The position numbers and the translations under genes were made by a program. The notes under the pieces were generated by a model that was given only the letters and a program-made list of their open reading frames with translations, was not told where the DNA came from and did not search any database. Source: Planctomycetaceae bacterium (GTDB taxonomy: Bacteria > Planctomycetota > Planctomycetia > Planctomycetales > Planctomycetaceae). Taken from it: a DNA stretch of 7,505 nucleotides. Below are positions 1 to 6,952 of this stretch, piece by piece. Within the stretch, counting starts at the first letter, position 1, and the number at the start of each line of letters is the position of its first letter. The DNA lies in assembly GCA_015487825.1 (NCBI GenBank), contig WFOZ01000558.1, positions 1-7,505 of the forward strand, given 5' to 3'.

Positions 1-691
1 CTGTTGCACCACTGACAAGAAGTGTCACCAGGAGAGAAAGCCAAAGCGTTGCGCGTTGTTGAGGTGTAAAGGAATGATCACCGGCATCACTTAATTCTTC
101 AAGTATATCCAACCCCGCAGCAACATCTTCTGTTTCACAGGCAATCACTGCTTGAGTCAGCGCAGGAGAAGATTTACAGAGATGATGCAGAAAACGGAAA
201 TAGAGAATTAGTCCGGGCGGGTGAGTACCCTGATGCAGATAATCTCCTTCTCTGGCAGTTTGTTCGTAATTGGCAAGAAACTGCGCGGTTGATTCTTTTT
301 CGGAAACTGCTTGTGTGAAGTAGCCGGACATCCGTGGGTAATAAGTGACCCAGCTCATACCGGCATGACCAAAAATCTGACTGGGGACTGCTTTCAGATT
401 CCACAAGACAGTCATCGATGCCAGACAAAGGGCAAAAAGTAATGCACCTTTTTGAAGCCGGGAGCAGCTTTCGATACAGCTGGTTCCCCAACGAACAAAG
501 GCATAATAAATTAACAGCACAACCACAGTACAGCCAAGATTAAAGACCGGTACTGTCCCGGCAGGAACACGGGACCATGTCCATTCTCCCGGAACACCAA
601 GTGGAATTGAAGAGGCAAGCAACAGGCCCGCCTGCACCACAGAACCAGCGATGAGCAGCATCATCAGATATTTTTGCTGGCGTGAAAGCAT
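1..691 (-). CDS. Multi-pass membrane protein with a THPPG loop motif, partial (C-terminus beyond the left edge)
   Basis: The minus strand is open from an ATG at 691 to the window edge: 230 codons without a stop, with an in-frame TAA four codons upstream. The N-terminus MLSRQQKYLMML is positively charged and leads into a hydrophobic helix (about residues 9-29). More hydrophobic stretches lie near 49-66, 82-99 and 214-230, so this is a polytopic inner-membrane protein. A hydrophilic loop of about 115 residues separates the third and fourth. It ends in GDYLHQGTHPPG (149-160), followed by LILYFRF. An HPPG/HPPL element at the end of the first large loop is seen in some GT-C type lipid-linked sugar transferases, so a membrane glycosyltransferase is possible. 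That is inference, because the catalytic acidic residue cannot be assigned from this fragment. The sequence GVPGEWTWSR (32-41) follows the first helix. There is no clear Shine-Dalgarno sequence. The gene lies 47 bp downstream of the PP2C gene on the same strand, consistent with an operon. I am confident of the gene and not of the function. Confidence 0.78.
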   Translation of the reverse strand, partial: MLSRQQKYLMMLLIAGSVVQAGLLLASSIPLGVPGEWTWSRVPAGTVPVFNLGCTVVVLLIYYAFVRWGTSCIESCSRLQKGALLFALCLASMTVLWNLKAVPSQIFGHAGMSWVTYYPRMSGYFTQAVSEKESTAQFLANYEQTAREGDYLHQGTHPPGLILYFRFLHHLCKSSPALTQAVIACETEDVAAGLDILEELSDAGDHSFTPQQRATLWLSLLVTLLVSGAT

Positions 692-702
692 GACTGGTCG
701 TT

Positions 703-724
703 ATTCAAATTTCAAAATTTGAAT
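703..724. repeat. AT-rich perfect inverted repeat in the PP2C/membrane-protein junction
   Basis: Two 10-bp arms (703-712 and 715-724, ATTCAAATTT and AAATTTGAAT) flank a 2-bp centre. The palindrome sits between the PP2C stop codon (739-741) and the membrane-protein start (691). As RNA it could form a short A/U-rich hairpin with a 4-nt loop. No T-run follows in the minus-strand direction, so it is not a canonical intrinsic terminator. It could be a processing site, a weak attenuator or a protein-binding site, or it could be chance in AT-rich DNA. Confidence 0.5.
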
Positions 725-738
725 TTGCTGCCGATTTC

Positions 739-1479
739 TTAAAGTACATCGAGCACAATGCAGGTGATATTATCTTTTGAACCACCTTTCTGGGCGGCCA
801 GGACCAGAGCATCGGCTGTTTGCTGTGGATCTTCGTCTGATTCCAAAACCTGTTGGAGCTCCGGATCATCCAGTCCATCGGTGACCCCATCGGTACAGAG
901 CAGAAACCGGTCTCCTTTTTCGGGACTGACTTCTTCTGTATAAACACCTTCTCCCCCTTCTTTGGAGCCAAGGTATCTGTAAAGCACATTTTTGTAACGA
1001 TGAGTGCGGGCTTCATCCGCTGAAATTGTTCCAGCTTCTACCAACGCCTGGGTAAGTGAATGGTCTTTGGTCAACTGTAGCAATTTACCATTTCGCAGCA
1101 GGTAGGCACGACTGTCGCCGACATTGCCAGCGTAAAAAGTGTCGCCTACCCAGACAATTAAAACAATCGTAGTTCCCATGTTGGTCAGTTCAGGATCAAC
1201 ACGACCAAGCGCCATAATTTCGCTGTTGGCGTGACCGACTGCATCATCGATTGCTTGACGTACGTTATCGGAACTGTCTCCGATGAAGTCTATCTGCCCC
1301 TCCAGTTTTTTAGGAACGAGATCAACAGCGAGTTCACTCGCTTTTTCCCCGGCGCTCTGGCCTCCCATTCCGTCAGCTACAATGAAGAACCGTGACTCGG
1401 AATCGATATACAGATTATCTTCGTTGTTTTTTCGATAGTTACCAGTGATGCTCAACTGGCCATAACGCAATTTAGGCAT
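739..1479 (-). CDS. PPM/PP2C-family Ser/Thr protein phosphatase (Stp1/PrpC type)
   Basis: A 246-residue stand-alone PP2C catalytic domain, the usual length for bacterial Stp1/PrpC enzymes. These are cytoplasmic Mn/Mg-dependent phosphatases that remove phosphate from Ser/Thr residues, typically opposing Hanks-type kinases. All core motifs are visible in order: NNEDN (18-22), VADGMGG (34-40), GTTI (102-105), [12 protein letters not shown] (118-129), LTKDHS (136-141), the flap region [12 protein letters not shown] (160-171), LCTDGVTD (194-201) and GSKDNIT (233-239). The metal-coordinating Asp residues D21, D36, D197 and D236 are all present, so the enzyme should be active. There is no transmembrane segment, signal peptide or extra sensor domain. 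The ATG at 1479 is chosen because the family normally begins a few residues before the strand that carries G-x-x-R-x-x-NED. The upstream sequence shows no strong Shine-Dalgarno sequence. The 192-bp region on its 5' side shows no promoter I can defend. No kinase or FHA gene lies in the window, so the substrates are unknown. Confidence 0.95.
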   Translation of the reverse strand: MPKLRYGQLSITGNYRKNNEDNLYIDSESRFFIVADGMGGQSAGEKASELAVDLVPKKLEGQIDFIGDSSDNVRQAIDDAVGHANSEIMALGRVDPELTNMGTTIVLIVWVGDTFYAGNVGDSRAYLLRNGKLLQLTKDHSLTQALVEAGTISADEARTHRYKNVLYRYLGSKEGGEGVYTEEVSPEKGDRFLLCTDGVTDGLDDPELQQVLESDEDPQQTADALVLAAQKGGSKDNITCIVLDVL

Positions 1480-1671
1480 GATTCTATTTTTGCTGATATC
1501 TTTGCCTTTCGCCCACTATCACCTGCACTAACGTAAAAGCAGATAATTATGAACGAACAGGGATGTGAACAGGAGAATTCCTAACAATATTGAAAAGGAT
1601 ACGCATTCATGGAAAATGTAGAATAACGAACCGGCGCCTGCATTGTGACCAAGTGTATGACAGAACGCAAC

Positions 1672-2397
1672 TTATAAAAGAACCTTCATCATATCTCGAA
1701 CACCAATAGCTGTTGAACTGATCAGCAATTCACCAGCTTCAAAGCCGGCTGTCGCCCCCAAAAAGCGATTTTGCCCTTCTATCATACGGAACACATGCTC
1801 CTTACCAGGGGGAAACTGGGATTGATAGGCACGGACAGCTTCAATTTTTTTTTCGAGAACCTGAGAAATATCGGTTACAAAATGCCCTGCTCCATCAGGA
1901 ATGGTTAATCCTTTGAAACCAAGCGGATACCAGAGTTGCCGACTTACTGTATGAACAGACAGATCATCAAACTGATCATCCCATTTTGTCAGGCGGGAAT
2001 AGAAAACAGCCGCATCGGTAATCTGCATTGCCTGCCAATGGTCGGGTGAAGCCATCGGCGTTTTATCAGCGATACCGATCACAATTTTGGGACGGTATTT
2101 TCGGAAGATCTTTGCTAATTCGACACGAGCTTCAAAACTGTCGAATAACCGGCGATTAGGCAGTTTCAATGTTTCCCGAACATGAACTCCTAAAATTTCC
2201 GCTGCTTTTCGAGCTTCTTCGAGCCGAAATTCCGGGCCGGGACTGTTCGGGGTCGGCTCTCCATCTGTCAAATCGATAATCCCAACACGGTATCCCTGCA
2301 AAACAAGAGTTCCCAAAGTACCACCGCAACCAATTTCAACATCATCCGGATGTGCCCCAACGGCAATGACATCCAAAGGTTCGGGCAAGTCTTTCAT
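1672..2397 (-). CDS. bshB1: PIG-L/LmbE-family N-acetyl sugar deacetylase, BshB1-like
   Basis: A 241-residue cytoplasmic zinc-dependent deacetylase of the PIG-L/LmbE superfamily, of normal length for BshB1. The N-terminal motif [13 protein letters not shown] (14-26) supplies zinc ligands H16 and D19 and the general-base aspartate D18. Asp-Leu-Thr-Asp-Gly-Glu follows at 42-47, and H120 in SPDHWQAMQ (117-125) is the probable third zinc ligand. [14 protein letters not shown] (58-71) and [14 protein letters not shown] (79-92) are also typical of the BshB1 branch. BshB1 removes the acetyl group from N-acetylglucosaminyl-malate in bacillithiol synthesis. Related enzymes act on mycothiol precursors, on GlcNAc-PI and on other amino sugars. 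The family is clear and the subfamily probable. The exact substrate is inferred, since no bshA or bshC homologue lies in the window. The loop before H120 reads MASPDH where Firmicute BshB1 proteins typically have DRHPDH. The ATG at 2397 fits the family N-terminus. Only weak purine matches (GGAT, GAG) lie upstream, and a TATAAT box lies about 30 bp upstream. Confidence 0.88.
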   Translation of the reverse strand: MKDLPEPLDVIAVGAHPDDVEIGCGGTLGTLVLQGYRVGIIDLTDGEPTPNSPGPEFRLEEARKAAEILGVHVRETLKLPNRRLFDSFEARVELAKIFRKYRPKIVIGIADKTPMASPDHWQAMQITDAAVFYSRLTKWDDQFDDLSVHTVSRQLWYPLGFKGLTIPDGAGHFVTDISQVLEKKIEAVRAYQSQFPPGKEHVFRMIEGQNRFLGATAGFEAGELLISSTAIGVRDMMKVLL

Positions 2398-2427
2398 TGA
2401 ATAACACTCGATCCATTATTAATTGTT

Positions 2428-2456
2428 ATTATAAAATACAGAAGTCGCAATGTAGC
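2428..2456 (-). promoter_or_regulatory. Probable sigma-70-type promoter of the deacetylase gene
   Basis: Read on the minus strand, a perfect -10 hexamer TATAAT lies at 2433-2428. With a 17-bp spacer the -35 position is GCTACA (2456-2451), which matches TTGACA only in its last three bases. Transcription would begin near 2421 and give a leader of about 24 nt before the ATG at 2397. The position is right and the -10 is ideal. The weak -35 and the A/T-rich context lower the certainty. Confidence 0.45.
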
Positions 2457-2622
2457 AGATTGTATCGGTATGATCACTGTAACCCTTCGAGAAACTGGCA
2501 GGAAATATTGAAAGTCTTCAACACGACACCATCTCAAATGCTTGAATCTCAAGTAGAGAGAACTTCAGATGATTGAAACAGTACCATTCCAGTCGCTCGC
2601 CTGGAAAATTTGTTCTATCTAA

Positions 2623-2654
2623 GTAGTGAGCAAATTCGGGGCCTGCTCCGCTAC
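2623..2654 (+). other. Imperfect hairpin in the leader or promoter region of the large gene
   Basis: The segment GTAGTGAGCA (2623-2632) can pair with TGCTCCGCTAC (2644-2654) as a stem of ten pairs, with one G-U wobble and one bulged C. It closes an 11-nt loop. It lies about 150 bp upstream of the start at 2801. The flank is A/T-rich (ACAATTTTACAG) without a clean T-run, so it is a poor terminator. A role as a leader structure is only possible if transcription starts upstream of it. Confidence 0.3.
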
Positions 2655-2755
2655 ACAATTTTACAGATTATGCTAGATTGCTGGTTCCTGAGTCCTCTCG
2701 AAGATACAGTAGAGTCCGTTGTTCGCCTCCCGTGACCAGCAAGACCAGTTTTCCA

Positions 2756-2767
2756 TAGGACGTCCTA
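2756..2767. promoter_or_regulatory. Perfect 12-bp palindrome followed by a T-run, upstream of the large gene
   Basis: TAGGACGTCCTA is a perfect palindrome whose 3' end lies 33 bp before the ATG at 2801. It is followed by AATTTTTTTAT. A dyad without a spacer looks more like a dimeric-regulator operator than a terminator, because an RNA hairpin would have only a 4-bp stem. No regulator can be named from the sequence. Confidence 0.35.
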
Positions 2768-2800
2768 ATTTTTTTATCCTGAAATGAATTACGGTTTTAT

Positions 2801-5800
2801 ATGTCTAATCAGTTCTCCAAAGCAATACCCCGGAAAGATGTTATAAACGCAGCGCGTGATTTGTTGGGCTATCTCAACTTTTCCAGTGGAGCGTTTGACA
2901 GCAATACCTACCGGCAATGGAATACATTATTTGCAGCCTGCCCCAAGCAATCCACTGTAAAAGTTTACGACGTGTTGCTTACCGAACTGGAAAAGTTACA
3001 GCAGGAACAACCGGCGTTCCAACAGTCGGAGCAGGCCAGTGCAGTTCTGCAGATGATCTTTAATGATTTCCTTCCCGCCTATCAGAAATATCATCAGGAC
3101 CTGATGTTTCATCTTGAGCAGGATGTTTTTGAACAACCTTTCTTTTTCGCGGATGTCGCCCAGGCAATTCTCACCCAGGGAGAGCCGTGGGATCAGACGG
3201 AAAGGATTGTCCGCGGAGCGATCAGCCAGTTGAACGATTTTATCGGTTACCGTCCGGTTGCAGTTCTGGAAAACGATAGACTCGTCGAACCTTATCCCCA
3301 CGAAAAATTTCATCCGATCCCGGTTTATCGGAAAACAGCCGGAGTTGCGGCAGGGCCTTACCACGACTTACTGGAAAAAACATTCGAGTTACTTCAGAGC
3401 CTCCCGGACAAAATTGTTGCAGCAACTTATTTTCACCTTGAACATCTCGAAGAAGCAACTGTCGATGTTCGATCGTATGATTACAATCATCCGGTTTATA
3501 AACGAACAAATTATTTATTTGGCGAATGGGACCCGCATCAGGTGGGACTCGACGGATTTTATCATCGTTTTGTATTGAGAAAAATTATTCTCGATGCTTT
3601 AATTGACTGGATCTATCAGGAAACACATCTGAGAAAAATGCCTTACAAAGAAGCCCTGTTCGATGCTTCTGCCGCACTGAGCGGAACGATACTGATGGCT
3701 TCTTCAATCAGTGGAGCCGCCCCTGATTCATTCAATTCCAATGTTTCGCTCTCGACGTTGCTCCCGGTTGTCGCCCGCCATCGCGATTTTTTCTACGAAC
3801 ATCTGATGGCTAAAATTTCCGGCAAGCGAGCCAAACGCTTGGAGGAAATCAGGCAGGTAACCCAACAGCCATTCGGCCATGTGCGCCATGCACTCAACAT
3901 GTTTCTATCTACACATGGAGCCCGGCAAGTTCGAAACAGGGAACTGGCGCTGATGTACGCGCGAATGGGATTTGCTGAAGAAAGCCGCAAACAGGCTGAA
4001 ATCATCCCGGCTGCTTCAATCCGGTTTGAAACAGAAATCCAGTGGCGATTAAGAATATGTCACCAGAAACTTGAAGCTGAACAGTTCGAACAAGCCGAAC
4101 AGTTACTGCTTGAAATTGAAGAGTTCTTTCAGCGAGGCATTCAGTGCGGCTCAATCGTTGATCCCTGGAACATCCTTGGTTTTCAGGGACAGTTTCCGTT
4201 GTTTGCCAATCGGGAAGATGCAGTCCCCGATGTGCGTGTAGAATTTCTGATCGAAATGATGGAGCAGTTCTTTTCGCTTTATGCCGCCACGCTCAGCGAA
4301 GCCGCAATGGCTGGTCGGGATGACGTAATAGACCGTACAAAAAAACGCTTCCGACTTCTGGCAGAACAATGGGATCAGTACGCAACAACAACAGTAGAAG
4401 ATATCCCCCGGTTGTACGGAATGAGAACGTATGAATCTGCAATTGTGGTAAGCAACACTCTTTCAGCCTGGCAGAAACAGGCCGGAGCGAGCGAAAATTC
4501 ACTCGGCTTCTGGAGAGAGCATGTCGAACTTTTTGAATCTCACATGGCGTATCATAATGTAGTGCAGGTGTTGCTTCAAAAAGGGGATCTGAATTCTGCT
4601 TTCGGACTGTTAATGCAATGGCTGAATCAGAGCGAAGAAACAGATTTAATTCAATTTGACCAGAATTTCAGTGCAGCGTTGCTGGAATGGACTCGGGCCC
4701 TTCAGAAGTCTGAGCCCGAACCACCTGAACTGTTTCAGCGTTATCACAGAATGCTGGAGTTGATTGAAGCCAATGCAGGAAATCGCTGGGGCGTGCCGAA
4801 ACTGATCCAGGAGTTGGAAGATACTTCTTCGATACAGGAAGATGATCAGGACTGGTGGGATAAACCGGCTTTGAATGGCCCTTGGGAAGAAGGGGAAGAG
4901 GAAGCCTTTGAAGACGAAGAACCGAACGATCCCTTTGCAGCCGCTTACGAAGGAGTTTCGTTTCGGGATTCAGCAGATGATGGTCAGGAGGGAGCCGTTT
5001 CTGATCCTTCCGATCCATGGGCCGATAACGAGTTTGAACAGTTGGGGCGAAATTACGATCCACATTTGAAATTCCTGCACGCTTTGGCTGAAATCATGCA
5101 GCAGGCAGTTCTGGTCGCAGCCGGTCTTATTGGGAAACAGGGAAAAAATTCGCAACAGCAGGATGTTGTGCAGATTCTTGAAAGCGTCAAATCCTGGTCT
5201 AATGATCTGCATCGATTTGAACGTGAACTGGGACACCTGTTGCACGAAGTCCACTCCCGCGAACTTTCTTCGCCTTCGGGGGCTCACGATGCCAACATTG
5301 AGTATGACATACAACTGCAATCAAAACTTTACTTAATGCACAACATTATCTGGACGTTAACACGACTGCGGTTTGTCCGCAGGTTAGCCGAGGCGCTTTG
5401 CATGTCTGAGCAGGGAAACCAGCTCAAGAAAAATGAAAAATGGTTATCAGATTTCCTGCAGGCTATTTTATGTAACGATGTGATTACCGTGAGAAAACTG
5501 CTGCCCAACTGTCTGCAGAAGCTATCCCGCAGAAAGTTGCTTTACGTTCCGCTGGAACATGGAGGCACACCACGTTCAATTGCAGATGCTCAGGAATTAC
5601 ATGCCCTGCTTCGCTTTCTGGTGACAGCTCTTCCGGGACTCGGGTTGTATCGTGAAACCTGGCATGTGATGACAACCGCTTATCGCATGGAACGCGGAGT
5701 CAGACCGCGCGGGCCGGCCATTACCGAATTCGACCGGCTGTTCCGGCACGCTCTCTCGAATACTCTCAGTTATCTGCTCGAATCGTCGAAGACCTGGCGA

Positions 5801-6835
5801 TCCGGAAAACTAAGTGATGAAGAACTGATCGATATCCTTTCTGAAGTTGTCGACCATTACGGTTCGATCTGGCTCAAGCATTCAGCCACGATGAGACTTT
5901 CTGCTGCAGAGAGCCTGAAGCATGAAAGATTGTGGGAAACAATACAGGATTTCATTCATAAATACGGAGCAGAACTGTTCCACGCCCGCAATCTTACGCT
6001 GGGATATGTCCGCGCGATTGTGCAGAACGGAGTTGATGAATTTATTGAATATCTTGAAGAAAACGACGATCCGATCAATCCAAGTCCACTCGTGGAAGAC
6101 CTGCAATCGGGCAAGCTGGATGCAGATGAAGCCGCGATCAATCTGGAAATGATCTACGGAATCGTAATCGATAAATTTGATCGTTTCCTGGAATACAACA
6201 GTACCACGACGCACTCCGATTACGGTGAGCGATTTGACTGCTTTCTCGATTTCTTAAGACTCGAAGCCGATTATGATCGCGATGACTGGAACTTTGCCCC
6301 GTTAAAAATTGCTCACGAAGCTCTCATTCAGATCGGTCGGCTGAAAGCGGCAAAAACCTGGGAAAAAGTTTTCATTGAACGATCCGCAACCCGTGCCGAT
6401 TTGCACTTGCGGGTACTGAGACATCTGGAAAAGAAATACGGCGTTAAACTTCCTGCCTTGAGTGATCATGTTGAAGAACGATTTGTAAAACCGCTGGCGA
6501 TCAACCGTATGATAGCCCTTGTAAAACAGACCATGCAGGAAGAAAATATAAAGCAGAAACGAGAACTGTTTGACGATTTGCGTGTTGAAATTGAAAACTA
6601 CCAAGACGGCACGTATGGCACCGGCCTGGAAGTTCCTGAATGGTTGCGTCTGCTCGATCAGGAGGTGCGAAATCTGGAGGCACCGGATCTGCAGTCGGGT
6701 GACCCCTATTCCAAACAGGTTATTATTCCTGTCGCAATTAACCTGCGTGAAATGCGACGTCAGTTAAAAACCTGGGACAATGCAGTGTTGCCGAGTAAAA
6801 GAATTCAATCCAAAAGACCAAGAGATAAATCATAA
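2801..6835 (+). CDS. Large (1344-residue) conserved-looking alpha-helical protein of unknown function
   Basis: I do not recognise a named family. The protein has no signal peptide and no transmembrane helix, so it should be cytoplasmic. It reads as almost continuous amphipathic helices rich in Leu, Glu, Gln, Arg and aromatic residues. Features in order: a helical N-terminal region; a small-residue segment [18 protein letters not shown] (294-311) that stands out as a possible conserved core; TPR-like helix pairs around 385-445 (for example ALMYARMGF and [17 protein letters not shown]); a PPR/TPR-like hairpin around 580-610 ([19 protein letters not shown]); an acidic linker (678-747); and a second helical half that contains [16 protein letters not shown] and ends in a basic tail, [13 protein letters not shown]. 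No nucleotide-binding, protease, nuclease or kinase motif is apparent. A scaffold or other protein-binding solenoid is the plausible reading, and it is inference. An in-frame TGA at 2780-2782 makes the ATG at 2801 the first possible ATG. It has no Shine-Dalgarno sequence. The unbroken 4-kb frame argues strongly for a real gene. No convincing terminator follows. Confidence 0.93.
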   Translation: MSNQFSKAIPRKDVINAARDLLGYLNFSSGAFDSNTYRQWNTLFAACPKQSTVKVYDVLLTELEKLQQEQPAFQQSEQASAVLQMIFNDFLPAYQKYHQDLMFHLEQDVFEQPFFFADVAQAILTQGEPWDQTERIVRGAISQLNDFIGYRPVAVLENDRLVEPYPHEKFHPIPVYRKTAGVAAGPYHDLLEKTFELLQSLPDKIVAATYFHLEHLEEATVDVRSYDYNHPVYKRTNYLFGEWDPHQVGLDGFYHRFVLRKIILDALIDWIYQETHLRKMPYKEALFDASAALSGTILMASSISGAAPDSFNSNVSLSTLLPVVARHRDFFYEHLMAKISGKRAKRLEEIRQVTQQPFGHVRHALNMFLSTHGARQVRNRELALMYARMGFAEESRKQAEIIPAASIRFETEIQWRLRICHQKLEAEQFEQAEQLLLEIEEFFQRGIQCGSIVDPWNILGFQGQFPLFANREDAVPDVRVEFLIEMMEQFFSLYAATLSEAAMAGRDDVIDRTKKRFRLLAEQWDQYATTTVEDIPRLYGMRTYESAIVVSNTLSAWQKQAGASENSLGFWREHVELFESHMAYHNVVQVLLQKGDLNSAFGLLMQWLNQSEETDLIQFDQNFSAALLEWTRALQKSEPEPPELFQRYHRMLELIEANAGNRWGVPKLIQELEDTSSIQEDDQDWWDKPALNGPWEEGEEEAFEDEEPNDPFAAAYEGVSFRDSADDGQEGAVSDPSDPWADNEFEQLGRNYDPHLKFLHALAEIMQQAVLVAAGLIGKQGKNSQQQDVVQILESVKSWSNDLHRFERELGHLLHEVHSRELSSPSGAHDANIEYDIQLQSKLYLMHNIIWTLTRLRFVRRLAEALCMSEQGNQLKKNEKWLSDFLQAILCNDVITVRKLLPNCLQKLSRRKLLYVPLEHGGTPRSIADAQELHALLRFLVTALPGLGLYRETWHVMTTAYRMERGVRPRGPAITEFDRLFRHALSNTLSYLLESSKTWRSGKLSDEELIDILSEVVDHYGSIWLKHSATMRLSAAESLKHERLWETIQDFIHKYGAELFHARNLTLGYVRAIVQNGVDEFIEYLEENDDPINPSPLVEDLQSGKLDADEAAINLEMIYGIVIDKFDRFLEYNSTTTHSDYGERFDCFLDFLRLEADYDRDDWNFAPLKIAHEALIQIGRLKAAKTWEKVFIERSATRADLHLRVLRHLEKKYGVKLPALSDHVEERFVKPLAINRMIALVKQTMQEENIKQKRELFDDLRVEIENYQDGTYGTGLEVPEWLRLLDQEVRNLEAPDLQSGDPYSKQVIIPVAINLREMRRQLKTWDNAVLPSKRIQSKRPRDKS
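4832..5041 (+). other. Acidic, probably disordered linker inside the large protein (residues 678-747)
   Basis: Between the two helical halves lie about 70 residues dominated by Asp and Glu with Gly, Pro, Ser and several Trp/Phe. Examples are [10 protein letters not shown] (680-689), [10 protein letters not shown] (692-701), NDPFAAA (709-715) and SDPWADNE (737-744). Such composition suggests a flexible, solvent-exposed tether. The aromatic residues set in acidic runs look like short linear binding motifs. The reading frame passes through without any sign of frameshift, and the helical pattern resumes at about residue 752. Confidence 0.75.
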
Positions 6836-6942
6836 TCAAATAGATCAGAAGGCGTGTTAACAACCCAGTGGCCTGACTGTCACGTTCCCTCTAAACAGGG
6901 GAGTAACGCATTCGACTCGGCAAAAACCATTAAACTCTTCGC

Positions 6943-6948
6943 GAGGTG
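6943..6948 (+). promoter_or_regulatory. Ribosome binding site of the FG-GAP protein gene
   Basis: GAGGTG lies four bases before the ATG at 6953, a near-consensus Shine-Dalgarno sequence. It fixes this start. It is notable because the other starts in the window have none or only weak purine matches. Confidence 0.75.
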
Positions 6949-6952
6949 CAAC

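Larger units (their letters stand above)
2398..2800. other. Divergent intergenic region without a gene
   Basis: These 403 bp separate the divergently transcribed deacetylase and the large helical-protein gene. I found no convincing coding sequence, tRNA or other known RNA. What can be supported is the promoter-like element for the deacetylase (2428-2456, minus), an imperfect hairpin (2623-2654), and a palindrome with a T-run (2756-2767 and just after). A small inverted repeat, TTCCAG...CTGGAA, lies at 2587-2606. No plus-strand promoter matching both sigma-70 boxes is visible, so the start site of the large gene is unresolved. Confidence 0.7.

Noticed and set aside
174..491. 105-residue minus-strand ORF at the left end
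   Set aside because: It is an out-of-frame shadow of the membrane-protein frame that runs from 691 to the edge. Its composition, rich in Ser, Cys and Arg, is not protein-like.
1525..1570. Minus-strand promoter for the PP2C gene (TTCACA with CATAAT or nearby hexamers)
   Set aside because: TTCACA is a good -35 match, but the only -10-like hexamer at a suitable distance is poor. CATAAT is only 12 bp away.
2569..2622. Small ORF (17 codons) in the intergenic region with an AGAGAG purine run upstream, ending at the hairpin, like a leader peptide
   Set aside because: Too short to judge, with no run of a single regulatory amino acid and no defended promoter upstream. An ORF of this size is expected by chance.
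2650..2679. Plus-strand promoter for the large gene (TGCTAGATT as an extended -10)
   Set aside because: The -10 matches at only four of six positions and the -35 positions are poor at 17-18 bp spacing.
2752..2780. Plus-strand promoter closer to the large gene (TATCCT as -10)
   Set aside because: The -35 region gives at most three matches, and the palindrome overlaps it. There is not enough to call.
2401..2800. tRNA, riboswitch or other known RNA gene in the 403-bp gap
   Set aside because: No cloverleaf, T-loop consensus or riboswitch core that I recognise is present on either strand.
4668..5063. 131-residue minus-strand ORF opposite the acidic linker of the large protein
   Set aside because: It is antisense to a long, well-supported frame. 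Its Arg/Pro/Leu-rich composition is what the complement of acidic codons produces.
6857..6885. Promoter of the FG-GAP gene (TTAACA as -35)
   Set aside because: No acceptable -10 lies 16-18 bp downstream of it.
6887..6902. Terminator hairpin after the large gene (CCCT...AGGG)
   Set aside because: The stem is only four to five pairs and no T-run follows.
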